Origin: Gammaproteobacteria bacterium
GTDB lineage: Bacteria > Pseudomonadota > Gammaproteobacteria > Arenicellales > JAJDZL01
Assembly: GCA_022823625.1 (NCBI GenBank)
Contig: JAJEHQ010000003.1
Location: 1 to 64,000 of the forward strand
Direction: 5' to 3'
Length of the DNA: 64,000 nucleotides
The position numbers and the translations under genes were made by a program. This document shows positions 19,461 to 29,848 of the stretch, in pieces. The notes below the pieces were generated by a model that saw only the letters and a list, made by a program, of their open reading frames with translations, did not search any database and was not told where the DNA came from. Numbering within the stretch: the stretch's first letter is position 1; each line of letters starts with the position of its first letter.

Positions 19461-20384
19461 ATGTTGAATCATGGTACCACAAAGAAAGTGGTGACACTTG
19501 CAGCAAAGATATCTTCCGATATTTGGCACCGTCTCTCTCTCGCCCATCAACTGCGTGCTCGCCTAGGGGAGGAGACAATAACAGATCTGCTAATCCTAGA
19601 AATGCTGCAATATCAGAGATCTAACGCCTTCTTTGTCTACCACCCGACAGGGCAAGAGGAGTCGTGCTATGGTGCTGATATGTTACTTTGGATTGTCCGA
19701 AGAAACGGAGGAAGCCGTTTCCTGGCCATACAGTCCAAAAAACTCTACCCCAACGGTCACTACACCGCCCTCAACCACTACAGGAGTGACGGGACCCGTC
19801 AAATTGATCTCCTGGAGAACTTCGCTCGCCAGTACCATGCTATACCGTTATATCTCCTTTATAACCACTACAATTCTTACAACTGGAAAAAATTTTGGCA
19901 TTGTTGCAATTCAGCTGAAATCGAACAACTGGGTTGTACCTTAGCGCCAAGCTGGAAGATAAAACGTGCGATCAATCAGCGAGGGCAACGGAAGTTTACA
20001 GCGATTCACGCGAGTGCGAATGTACGACCGTGGCGCTGCATATTCGACTGCGATCAAGCTGAACAGCAGATAAATCAATTTGTAACTAGCCACAAACAGA
20101 AACTCCCCATCCAAGGTCGCGAATCCGATACTGCACCAACAGCTGAATTGAACTCGTATCCTGAACTTCTTTCGATTGACTGGAGCGAATTCCTATCTAT
20201 GGATGCAGGTCCGTTGTCTAGTGTAGTTTTGGATAGCCTGCGCATGCAGATTGAAAGATATACGGACAATACCAGACTAAAAGAGGGGGAAAATCCGGTC
20301 TACCCCCGTAAGTTACTCATCGTCGATTACAGCTCTGTAGTCGAAGAGGGTGAAGCGCAACCTTCAAATAGGACACAAGAGTAG
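19461..20384 (+). CDS. DUF6615-like putative PD-(D/E)XK nuclease
   Basis: EESCYGADMLLWIVRRNGGSRFLAIQSKKLYPNGHY..QIDLLENFARQYHAIPLYLLYNHY: E..GAD..(x)Q-K nuclease-like core. Confidence 0.6.
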   Translation: MLNHGTTKKVVTLAAKISSDIWHRLSLAHQLRARLGEETITDLLILEMLQYQRSNAFFVYHPTGQEESCYGADMLLWIVRRNGGSRFLAIQSKKLYPNGHYTALNHYRSDGTRQIDLLENFARQYHAIPLYLLYNHYNSYNWKKFWHCCNSAEIEQLGCTLAPSWKIKRAINQRGQRKFTAIHASANVRPWRCIFDCDQAEQQINQFVTSHKQKLPIQGRESDTAPTAELNSYPELLSIDWSEFLSMDAGPLSSVVLDSLRMQIERYTDNTRLKEGENPVYPRKLLIVDYSSVVEEGEAQPSNRTQE

Positions 20385-20453
20385 GTTAACCACCATACTT
20401 ACGAAACGGGCGAATCAATTGATTAGCATATCAATCAACAAAGGAGTATATGG

Positions 20454-23400
20454 GTGACGCGAGACGAAATTGAAAAAGCCCTGCTTGCAGGGAGCGCTGT
20501 CATAGTCGATTCAGCAGCTGGAGACACCATCAAATTGGACTCGCGCCGTGCTAGACGCATGGTGGAATTAATTTTCAACGAACTACGGTCATCAACTGCC
20601 GATGACCTTGTCAAAGACGCGAAGTTTTTTGGTTTGCTCGAGAATGTGTTTGGTGAGAGTGTTGACAATATGGGGTCGGATATCGCCGGAAGCTACAGAG
20701 CAGATGTCGAGGAGGCAGACGAAAAATCCCGATCGTGGCGGCTGAAGAAAGTGGAAACTCGGGGATTTGGTGGTTTGAATGCTGTACCAGACGACGTATT
20801 TGAGTTTGATGTCACGGGTCGAGATACTTGTATTGAGGGTCAGAACGGCAGTGGAAAAAGTTCGTTAGCCAACGCGATACTATTTGCCATGATTGGCAAA
20901 GTCCACCGCGACCAATACGGCATATGGGAAGATGCTAAGCGATCAGAGCCTGTGATGTCCGATGACGGAGAAAAATTAGCGGATTGGCCTCCAATCGCGG
21001 TTTATCCCTTCACGTGGAAAAATGGAATTTCATCTGTGGATGTCTCGGTCACACTGACATTTGGGAATAATTTGGACGAAGAAGAAATAACAGCAACACG
21101 TCGTCTCCATGGCGAGCCCAACTCGCTTAATGAGGAGGTGTCCATTGACCCAAGACTTACGGCGGTTCCTACACTTGTGGAAGCAGGGTTGCTGATGCCA
21201 ATGCGGATTCAGCACATTCGGATGCCTAAGCGCGACGACAATGATCAACTTGTGGGTCTGATTCGCCAACTAATCGGTTTGGAGCCCTTGCTCAATGTAG
21301 CGAACCTAGTGGATAAGCTCTGCCACGGAAATCAGCGATTTCTGAAATACGCCCGAGATAATGATTCCGAAGGTAAGAAAGAAATCATTTATAGACTGTT
21401 GAAAGAAGCACAGGAAAAAATTGAAGAGTTGGACACGGGACTCGACCTGCACGTCGATATAGAAGCCAGAAAACCAATTTCCAGTGATTACCTAAAGAAT
21501 CTTGACGAAGCGAAAGAGGCGTTGACACGTAAACAGGCGGAAGGCTTTCAGGCACTTTCTGGGCTCGCGTTCAAAGAATTCGACCCAAATCAAGCTGAAC
21601 ATCGGCTACGTGTCATGAAGTCAGTCAATAAACTTTATTTAGACGCTGACGACCAGAGCAACTCTAATGATTTACCTGCAGTTCTTAAGGAAATATCAAC
21701 CCTTGCAAATCGGGTTGAGGAGCAAAAACTCGAAGATTTAAAATTTACGTTGGAAAAAGCGCAAAATGATCTAGCCAAAGCCGTCAAGTGGTCACACCAG
21801 CAGAAGAAAGACACGCTATTGCGGCTCAAGGCCGTGGCGGCGGAACATTTTGAAGATTGCAACGACCCACTGTGCCCACTGTGCGAACAATCGATCAAAG
21901 GGGTTGAGCATCGAAGCTTAGTCGAAGATCTTCGCACTCTGCAATCTGAAGCTGAGGTGGCCCAAAGTCGTCTTGCCGATGCCTGCCGGCGAATCGAACA
22001 ATATATTAAACAGGCAGCTCTGATTGTAGTTCCAGAATTATTCATGCAGGTTAAGCGTTTCGCCGTTAAGCGGAGCATCGAGAGTGACGTGCGATCGACT
22101 TTCGTAGAAGCTATCCATGTAGCTAAATACCTTCCTGGATTTGCTGAGGTAGCCCAAGACGCGATCAATGCAGCTTTCGCTGCGGTCGACGAGGTCGAGT
22201 TTGGTTCCGAGCTACCGGCGCCCGACGAAGGAGACGACGAAGCGAGGGTCAGAAGAATTATTGATCATATGAATGACATCATCCGAACGGCCGAGAACTG
22301 GCAACACTTTCACCAAAAATTTCAGGAAAGTTGGGACCGCTTGTTTTCACAGAATGAAGAGCAGACACTTACTACTCGTATTCTCCAGCTTAGGGAAATG
22401 ATCAACGGTACGGAGCCATTCCAGACGGCTAACGAGAAAGTTGAGCTTGCATTGGAGACTGCCTGCGAATACAACGAGATCGTCAAACGGCAGGTATTAC
22501 GGGAGGAAATAGCGGAAGAATTGAAGGCTCTTCGGAAGCTTCGAACGCTTGTCAATTTGACGACCCGTCAGACAATCGACGATGTCTCCTATATGGCAAA
22601 AGAAATCCACCAGCAAATATACAATCCTGAATTACTCAGCTATGAAAAAGCCGAAGTTTCAGAGTTTCGGGGCCGACAGTCACTGAATTTTCAAGCTAAG
22701 CTTGGGGATGATCTGAAATGGAGAATCGACGCGTCACTATTAGCAAATGTTTCTTGGATGCGAGGGATTTTGTGGTCGTTTGTGTTCGCAATTCGGCACC
22801 GGGCAATTAGTCATGCCGGGAATTGTCCATTTGAACTTATGGTGCTGGACGATCCGCAGATTACCTTCGATACCCGTAACTTGAAAGGGTGGGCTGAATT
22901 CTTAGGCTCTTCTGATGGGCTGAGACAGCGTCAGGCCTGTCAAATCCTAGTGACTACACACAGCATGCCTTTTGCACTGGAAATGACGGCCATGTGCGAA
23001 ATCAAAATGCTTGCGATTGAGACTGGTCAACCGTGGTCGAAACCAACACAAATTGTGGAAGGTGATTTTGCCAGAGTACGTTTCGATAAGATGATGACAG
23101 AGAACTCGGATGATCGTGCGCGTTTTCTAATCAGTGACATTCGAGTGTTGGCCGAGACATTGTTAAAGCATGCAATCGAGCCCTTCGATCCTTCATTTGT
23201 ACAGAAGCCGCAGGCAACGTTTGGGAGCATGATTGAGCGAATTGCAAATCAGAACGCAAACGGGCAACCGCATTATACGGATCGCGTATTTGATAAGTTG
23301 TTGGGTGTGAAAGCTACATATCCAAATGATTTTACCCGGCTGAATGAACCGCATCACTCGGCCTCAGAAACTATAACTGTTCGCGAGGGGAAACTAGCTT

Positions 23401-24350
23401 ATGAATTTTGGCGTGATAAACTTTTTCCCGCCGTTCATAAAGTATGGGAGGAGTTTCGATTTCTGCAGAAGTCTATAGTCGGAGAAACTGCTGCGATTCT
23501 TCTGCCGGCGAATTGTAATCACAAACCGCCTCGCTCTATAGACCTTGCCGCTGTTCAACCAAAAATCCTGGGGCGAGTGTCGGCTTATTCAGATGGGCGC
23601 GCTGCGTCGGCGATACGAATCGATCATTTGAGCAATGGCGATGCAATCAACATGAACGACCGAGCTTCGTATCGTCTTGAGAAGGATACTCTCTCACCCG
23701 TTGCCCGGGTTGGAGATATTCTGCTCACCCGCTTGGATAGGCAATGTCGTTCTCCCAACTTGGTCGTTGAGGATCGAGGCACACACCAAGTTGCGCGACG
23801 ATGGCTTAGAAATGCGGAAGCGCCCTCTCTAGCCATACTTGCTGCATCATCTTCGAATCCGAGGGAGGTTCCGCCAGTAATCATATCTCGGACGAAGGGT
23901 GCAAATCGGCGCAAGATCGTTGGTGTCTTGTTCACCGCAAACCGACAACCACCGGGAGAAAGGATTGAGCCTGACGCCGAAGCCACAAGTCTGGAGGCTA
24001 ATAATGGAATTGTGGCTGATCTCGTCGCCGATACCGATGTTTTTGAAGTTCAGGGTAGTAGCGCCGAACCGATAGCTTTGGACCGACAATACTTGTTAGC
24101 CAAATCGGCAAGGGATGATCTTGCAATAGCTCTACGTGAATTGGATGGCAAGCCAGTTATCGTTGAGGATGACGAAAACTGCGCCTACTTCAAACGTTTG
24201 CGAGTATTGGATTCGAAATCAGTCGTGCTCGAAAGTCTTGACAAGACTGGTTATGAAGATATAGTCCGTCTTTCAACTGACACGGAACAACCTAGTCCTC
24301 TGCTGGTCCGTGTTCGAGAGGTGGTGGGTGTTTTGTTCGACAAGTTGTAA
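20454..24350 (+). CDS. SMC/Rad50-like AAA ATPase with zinc-hook-like motif and C-terminal LexA/S24-like domain
   Basis: Walker [33 protein letters not shown] hook-like CPLC between coiled coils; Walker B FELMVLDDPQITFD; RBS aaggag at ~20441; GTG start. Confidence 0.85.
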   Translation: MTRDEIEKALLAGSAVIVDSAAGDTIKLDSRRARRMVELIFNELRSSTADDLVKDAKFFGLLENVFGESVDNMGSDIAGSYRADVEEADEKSRSWRLKKVETRGFGGLNAVPDDVFEFDVTGRDTCIEGQNGSGKSSLANAILFAMIGKVHRDQYGIWEDAKRSEPVMSDDGEKLADWPPIAVYPFTWKNGISSVDVSVTLTFGNNLDEEEITATRRLHGEPNSLNEEVSIDPRLTAVPTLVEAGLLMPMRIQHIRMPKRDDNDQLVGLIRQLIGLEPLLNVANLVDKLCHGNQRFLKYARDNDSEGKKEIIYRLLKEAQEKIEELDTGLDLHVDIEARKPISSDYLKNLDEAKEALTRKQAEGFQALSGLAFKEFDPNQAEHRLRVMKSVNKLYLDADDQSNSNDLPAVLKEISTLANRVEEQKLEDLKFTLEKAQNDLAKAVKWSHQQKKDTLLRLKAVAAEHFEDCNDPLCPLCEQSIKGVEHRSLVEDLRTLQSEAEVAQSRLADACRRIEQYIKQAALIVVPELFMQVKRFAVKRSIESDVRSTFVEAIHVAKYLPGFAEVAQDAINAAFAAVDEVEFGSELPAPDEGDDEARVRRIIDHMNDIIRTAENWQHFHQKFQESWDRLFSQNEEQTLTTRILQLREMINGTEPFQTANEKVELALETACEYNEIVKRQVLREEIAEELKALRKLRTLVNLTTRQTIDDVSYMAKEIHQQIYNPELLSYEKAEVSEFRGRQSLNFQAKLGDDLKWRIDASLLANVSWMRGILWSFVFAIRHRAISHAGNCPFELMVLDDPQITFDTRNLKGWAEFLGSSDGLRQRQACQILVTTHSMPFALEMTAMCEIKMLAIETGQPWSKPTQIVEGDFARVRFDKMMTENSDDRARFLISDIRVLAETLLKHAIEPFDPSFVQKPQATFGSMIERIANQNANGQPHYTDRVFDKLLGVKATYPNDFTRLNEPHHSASETITVREGKLAYEFWRDKLFPAVHKVWEEFRFLQKSIVGETAAILLPANCNHKPPRSIDLAAVQPKILGRVSAYSDGRAASAIRIDHLSNGDAINMNDRASYRLEKDTLSPVARVGDILLTRLDRQCRSPNLVVEDRGTHQVARRWLRNAEAPSLAILAASSSNPREVPPVIISRTKGANRRKIVGVLFTANRQPPGERIEPDAEATSLEANNGIVADLVADTDVFEVQGSSAEPIALDRQYLLAKSARDDLAIALRELDGKPVIVEDDENCAYFKRLRVLDSKSVVLESLDKTGYEDIVRLSTDTEQPSPLLVRVREVVGVLFDKL

Positions 24351-24439
24351 TCTTGTGAATCTCTATAGGTACCATACGCCTGTGGTAATTTGAGGATGTA
24401 CTGACTGACATGTGTTGGAATTTCTGAAACCCGAACAGA

Positions 24440-24850
24440 TCAAAACCAAGCGTTTGATACGTTTGCCGAGTCAGACAAAGGCAGGTATCCGCAAGTAGTC
24501 GAAATCCGGCTCAAAACCATGGTGAACCGATAGCGATTTATAGTATTCCACCTCTACATTGGGTGAGCGTATGCACCTCTAATCCGATCGAGTCGACTTT
24601 CGCGACGATCCGGCACCGCACGAAGCAGTCAAAGGGTTGTCGGACACGAACGACGATGCTGAGCATGATGTACAAGCTGGGGATGTGTGCTGAGAAAAAA
24701 TGGCGACAGCTGCGCGGGTTCAGGCAGCAGGGCAAAGTGATGGAGGGAGTGAAATTCATTAACGGATTCGAGTTGAATTAAAATGACACCGACCAGGTAG
24801 CCGCTTAGTGACGAATCCCGTGACGTAATAGATTTGACAATATCTCAGCG
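24440..24850 (+). mobile_element. IS256-family C-terminal remnant
   Basis: SNPIESTFATIRHRTKQSKGC..MMYKLGMCAEKKWRQLRGFRQQGKVMEGVKFINGFELN; 83-bp direct repeat with 3638-3720. Confidence 0.75.
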
Positions 24851-25111
24851 GAATCTAGAGATATACAAAGAGAATCCCATACTTTATTGTGGATAACAAG
24901 CGCGGGGCATATTGGAGTCATTACCATCAACTGTAAACAAACTCACGATACAGTTAATTCGAGCGCAATCAATCGCATCATGAGTTTTTTAGAGAGTGGT
25001 AAGTTACTACATCGCTAATTGGTCAATTATTCACTGATTTGGAACAGGTGAAATCACTGTGTGTGATGAAAGCCTGCGGGGATTTGCACGGCTGTAGAGA
25101 TTCTCAAGAAC

Positions 25112-26698
25112 TCACGTATATGGCAGGAAATTGGTTTTACAGAGCGGAGTAAATTCGTTGGAAAAACAGCTTTTTCGAGATTTGCTCAAATCTAGATCTA
25201 TTTTCTTTTTCAACGCTTCGATTTCGGGTAATCTGTTAATTTGTCCATGAGATTTATCGACGTTTTTGACGATTTCTTCTAATTCTGGTGTTCCTAATTT
25301 CGATTCTTCTCGCAGCAAGTGCCAAATAGCCAGAAATTTTATAGATTTATCATTGAGTTCATCTGCAATTTTAATGGCATCAATATACAAATCTCTTCCC
25401 TTACTAAACTCACCTCTCCGATACTCAACTAGTCCATTTGTAGCAATTTGTACAGCCTTTCGGTTTTTGGGCAGTTGCATAGAGTTCAATTGATTTAGTT
25501 TTTTCGTAGCTTTTTCAATGTCGCCAATGTAAGCGTATGCAACTACTTGATTATTTATTACCATTGGATCATTTGGAATCCGTACAGCTGCCCGGTCTAA
25601 AAATGTTAACGCTTTGTCTCCATTTTCTAATGCGACAAGCGAAATAAATGCTCCAAAAACAAGCGGCATTAAAGATGTCGGTTCCATTTCATTCCATTTG
25701 ATGCATGCGGAAATTGCGTGCTCCCAGTTAAATGCTTGTCTTTCGCGCAACACCAATGCTTCTGGAGCGAGTTCAATCTCAAACAATTCTTCGGGAATAC
25801 TTGGAGCCCAACCTTTGATTGATGCCCACTCAGCTTGTGTAAAGGAATTCTCATTAGGGTCTCTAATGCTAAGCTTCATCAATTTACGTGCTTTACTATA
25901 TCTGCCATCAGCAAACAACACGGTTGCTGCAGCACCACATAATTCAGCTGAGTGTCGAGGTTCCCATACATCCTTCGTAACTTGATCAATTGCATATTTT
26001 AAGTATTTGCTTGATACACCCCCGACGTCAGAAAGAGATATTTCTGTTGCCTGTAGCCAAGGATCACGAGTTATTGAATTTGATTTGCGGAGTAAGTACA
26101 ATCCTCTATCTAAGTCGCCAGAATTTTCAAAAAATCGCGCTGCCGCTCGTAATACAAATCTATTCTCAGGAGCCAATTCTACCGCTATCTGTATACACTT
26201 AAATGAAGGTTCATTTTGGCCTAGTAGTGTATAAAGTCTTGCTAATTCCATCCAAGAAATTGCATCCCGAGGAGCGGTTCGTACCCGAATTTTCAATTTC
26301 GAAATATTTCTATAGATTGAAATAATGTTTCCAAGATTGCTAAATGTTGCATCATCTTCAATCGAGGACATCACACTTCCATTAAGTACCAATTTTGAAG
26401 CTCGAATGATGGCAGGAGCCACTTGATTACTTGATTCAATTAAGAAATTGGCTGCATTTTCTACTTCACTATTCACACCTACTACAATGCCACTAGAAAT
26501 TAGCTCTGCAGCATTTTCGATATTACGTTCCCTTTGCCATCTGGCAACCAATTCACTCAATAAAATACTAGTGTTGAAATTTACGGGCTGACTTGTAGAT
26601 TTCCGGGAAAATTGCAATTCTCCATGATCCGCAGATTGTGACAAAGTTCTCCAACGCGGTAAGAGTTTTCTATTGTTATAAGGCGTACTTCCGTTCAT
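25112..26698 (-). CDS. TPR-repeat protein
   Basis: Repeated helical units (PRDAISWMELARLYTLLGQNEPSFKCIQIAVELAPENRFVLRAAARFFENSGDLDRGLYLL). Confidence 0.75.
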   Translation of the reverse strand: MNGSTPYNNRKLLPRWRTLSQSADHGELQFSRKSTSQPVNFNTSILLSELVARWQRERNIENAAELISSGIVVGVNSEVENAANFLIESSNQVAPAIIRASKLVLNGSVMSSIEDDATFSNLGNIISIYRNISKLKIRVRTAPRDAISWMELARLYTLLGQNEPSFKCIQIAVELAPENRFVLRAAARFFENSGDLDRGLYLLRKSNSITRDPWLQATEISLSDVGGVSSKYLKYAIDQVTKDVWEPRHSAELCGAAATVLFADGRYSKARKLMKLSIRDPNENSFTQAEWASIKGWAPSIPEELFEIELAPEALVLRERQAFNWEHAISACIKWNEMEPTSLMPLVFGAFISLVALENGDKALTFLDRAAVRIPNDPMVINNQVVAYAYIGDIEKATKKLNQLNSMQLPKNRKAVQIATNGLVEYRRGEFSKGRDLYIDAIKIADELNDKSIKFLAIWHLLREESKLGTPELEEIVKNVDKSHGQINRLPEIEALKKKIDLDLSKSRKSCFSNEFTPLCKTNFLPYT

Positions 26699-26700
26699 TG

Positions 26701-27777
26701 TTAAATTGATGTTCTGTGGATTCTGTGGTCATAAATTCTTGCGTGGAGAACAAGGTAGTTGAATCGACTGATATACCGTTCCAAATTGAACGGGTTTCCT
26801 GCATCACCAACTATGGCGTGAGTTCTGGGATGTCCTCTTTTTCCAGGGTTTGGCTGACACAACTCACGTACACAATCGATCATGTCTTCGACAAACTTTT
26901 CTTGAACACCAATATGATCATTGATTTTTTCCAAAGCAGTTGCAAAAGCCTGTTCAACGTGAGAGATGACTTCACTATAGTTTCCTTCGTAATTGCCATT
27001 CCATTTTGGAGGACGTAATTCGTCAGGCAATACTGTTATGAGCCATGCTGTCAACTGCAAACCTGTTAACAGTGATACTGCGAAACTTCCAAGCATGTAT
27101 ATATCAGACGATAATCTACGTACATTGAACTCTGGATCAAGGTATCCATAGGCAATTTCAGGTGGTGCGTATCCCCAATCACCAGGCCAATCCTCCAACT
27201 CATGCAACACATATTGACCTTTGCGAACAGATCTTCCCAAGTCTGCTATTTTCAGCCCCTGGTCGCTAAAAATCAGTGCATTTGAAGGTTTAATATCCTG
27301 ATGCGAAATTTGCTTAGTATGCAATTGATTCATCCCCACGGTGGCTTGATGCATACATTCCATTATCCATGCGAAAGGAGGTCGCATTCGTGCAGAAATA
27401 ACTGATCTTACTGTTTTTTCTGCTATTTCGAAAATTATGTACGGAACAATTTCAGCTTTCATCGGATCACCTAATTCCACTGTGCCGAAATCTAGCGCTG
27501 TCACGATACGGGACATCGGGCGACAAATTTCGAGCAGTTCCTTTTCATACAAGAAAGCCTCGGTTAGCTTGTGCAATTCTGTCGTGGGATCAACTGCACC
27601 TAAAGCCCCACTAAAATCAAGCGCTTTTAAGAATCCAGATTTTCCATCTTGGTGACTTACTTCATAACAAATGGAAAATTTACCACCTGTATTGCCAACA
27701 TAGTTGCCAACCATATCCCCTACTTTCCACTTGTCTTTGAGTTGAAGTCCACTTAGACAATTAGCAGGATTCCTCAT
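26701..27777 (-). CDS. Ser/Thr protein kinase
   Basis: KSGFLKALDF (VAIK Lys), ISHQDIKPSNALIF (catalytic loop), LKIADLGRS (DLG), APPEIAYG; 2 bp upstream of the TPR ORF. Confidence 0.85.
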   Translation of the reverse strand: MRNPANCLSGLQLKDKWKVGDMVGNYVGNTGGKFSICYEVSHQDGKSGFLKALDFSGALGAVDPTTELHKLTEAFLYEKELLEICRPMSRIVTALDFGTVELGDPMKAEIVPYIIFEIAEKTVRSVISARMRPPFAWIMECMHQATVGMNQLHTKQISHQDIKPSNALIFSDQGLKIADLGRSVRKGQYVLHELEDWPGDWGYAPPEIAYGYLDPEFNVRRLSSDIYMLGSFAVSLLTGLQLTAWLITVLPDELRPPKWNGNYEGNYSEVISHVEQAFATALEKINDHIGVQEKFVEDMIDCVRELCQPNPGKRGHPRTHAIVGDAGNPFNLERYISRFNYLVLHARIYDHRIHRTSI

Positions 27778-28272
27778 TGTGTATTGCTCCCTGTTGGTAT
27801 GAATCTGAATTAAACTTATTTGCTACAGAGGTTATGAATTTGGTGGAGATACACGCTTGCGTTTCATTTCAACCATGTACTCATCACAATTCCGTCGACC
27901 CAGCTCCGCGTATGACTTTAACCGCATCGTTCATGGCTTTCTGCAGGATTTGCAGTTTTAATGTACGACTTTTCTATAGATGTTAGGTTGCAGATTCCAG
28001 TCCTCTATACGTGCTACAACATTCGAAATTCGTAGCTCGTTTTCCAGTATTAGATTGAGCATCTATGTTTGGTTTGCAAAGGTATCTTGATTCTATCATC
28101 GTGGCCCGCTGCTCTTAATGTGCGCAATGATGTGAGGTCGTTACAGACATTGAATAAACCCTCGTTCATTCGTAGAGCTTATGCACTTAGGAAATCAGTT
28201 TAATGTGTAGTTATATATGGTATCAATTAGCTCACTTGTCAAGCAAGTGAGATATTTACAAATGTAGTACGT

Positions 28273-28560
28273 GTGAACCTACCCCGATTTGGTAGAGATG
28301 TTTAAATTATCCATGCTGCCATTTTCACATGAAAATGACTGCATGTTTTTAGGTTGAGTCAGCTGCGCTTCAAACTCCACTGGACTCTGAAATCCCAGAG
28401 TGGTATGGATTCTGCCGGTGTTGTACCAGGATTCAATGTACTCAATCGCTGTTTCCACCGGAACATAGATTGGATTGAACTCCTTGCAAAACAAATGTTC
28501 TTATTCCCTTTGGGAGCATTATCAAGGTATTCACTTTGAGATTTCAACCAATTGTTGAGT
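28273..28560 (-). pseudogene. IS3-family OrfB C-terminal remnant with frameshift
   Basis: ORFs 28279-28494 and 28359-28547 in different frames together give IS3 OrfB C-terminus; inverted copy of 1-142. Confidence 0.75.
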
Positions 28561-28741
28561 ATTCAATGTCCAATTGAAGCAAGCTGGCAAGTGGTGCTCT
28601 CTGCAAATATATTGCATGTGTATGCAATTCGATACCAGCCATCAAAATTGTTGATCATTCGGTCAATTAATACGTCTTCCATTTCGGACACAATTGTTTT
28701 TGTCTTCTAGTCTACCAGTTCAGTTTAGAGTTGGGAATTCC

Positions 28742-29846
28742 TCAACTACTGTTAACCAAGTTTCGTTCGATGCGTCCGTCCAATTCGCTCAATATCCTCT
28801 TGGTTGATCCCGGTTCTTCGGTAAATTTCGGCCAATTGCTTACGGTGGCAATCACACTATCGAAAACGCAACGAGCGGAAGTTTTCTTGACGCTGGAAGA
28901 CTCGGCAAATCTCAATAATTCCTGCCGTTCGAATTCGCTGCGCTTGCCAACGAAACTCATCTGGTGGTTTCGATCCACAGACCTGAAGGGTTAAAGGCGT
29001 AAACCACGTCGAAAGCCGGTGACAGCCGCCATTGACCGGCCGGGTTCATCAGAAATGCTATGTTTTTGACATGGTCATCCTGGTTGCGCGCTACGATATT
29101 AAATACTGTGCGACGGTACTGTTGTTCAACAACCGACATTCCAAGCTTCAGTTGACGGATGGTCTGGATCGCCTGCTCATAGGCATAGTTTCTAGGTTGA
29201 TTAAAGTCGAAGTGTCGCAATGCGCCAAGTGATTGCATGTGGACTTTGCGTCCATTATCATCTCTGTCGAAACGCCGGGTCATGAAATGGCTTCGACCTC
29301 CTTCGTGATGAAGACGGCATTCCGTCATATCAATTCCGGCTTGCCGAGCCATCAGGTAATAAGCATATTCGATTCGGCCATATCCTTGGGAGTCAGCCAG
29401 TTTTTCAGTTAGGCTGGATCTGTCGTTGATACCCTGCTAACAAGATCGACTAGTTGAGAGATTTCTATGCTACTGCGCCAGTCATCGCGCAGAATCGGAT
29501 AAAACTCTAGGGCGCCAATTCCACGATTTCCAACGTAGCACAATTGGTCGACAAGATTAAAATTCTTGAGACCATGGCCAGTCTCGGCTAGCCATACTTT
29601 AACTAACGTATTGCCGAATGTATCGGGTAATGAGTCGCATACAAGTCCCGGTAAACCTCTGAACGTTTCTGCATTCAGTGCGGGAAACGAATAAGGTGTC
29701 TCCCGCACAGGCATGACAATCGGTGAAATTTCGATTCCCGCCGAGAGAAACTTAGGATCGTACTGAAAGATTCCGATTAAGCGAACTGAGTCCTAGGAAA
29801 TCGTACCAATTCGTCGCCCCCACAGGTTTACACTAGCATCGGACAC
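28742..29846 (-). pseudogene. hipA-like toxin kinase, disrupted
   Basis: Pieces IFQYDPKFLSAGIEISPIVMPVRETPYSFPALNAETFRGLPGLVCDSLPDTFG, HHEGGRSHFMTRRFDRD..RNQDDHVKNIAFLM, MSFVGKRSEFERQELLRFA lie in different frames; in-frame TAG at 29793-29795. Confidence 0.85.
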
Positions 29847-29848
29847 AA

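Noticed and set aside
20435-24089. Multiple antisense ORFs within the SMC-like gene (e.g. 21635-22168, 23624-23986)
   Set aside because: Shadow ORFs opposite a strongly supported long CDS; Ser/Arg-rich composition, no family motifs
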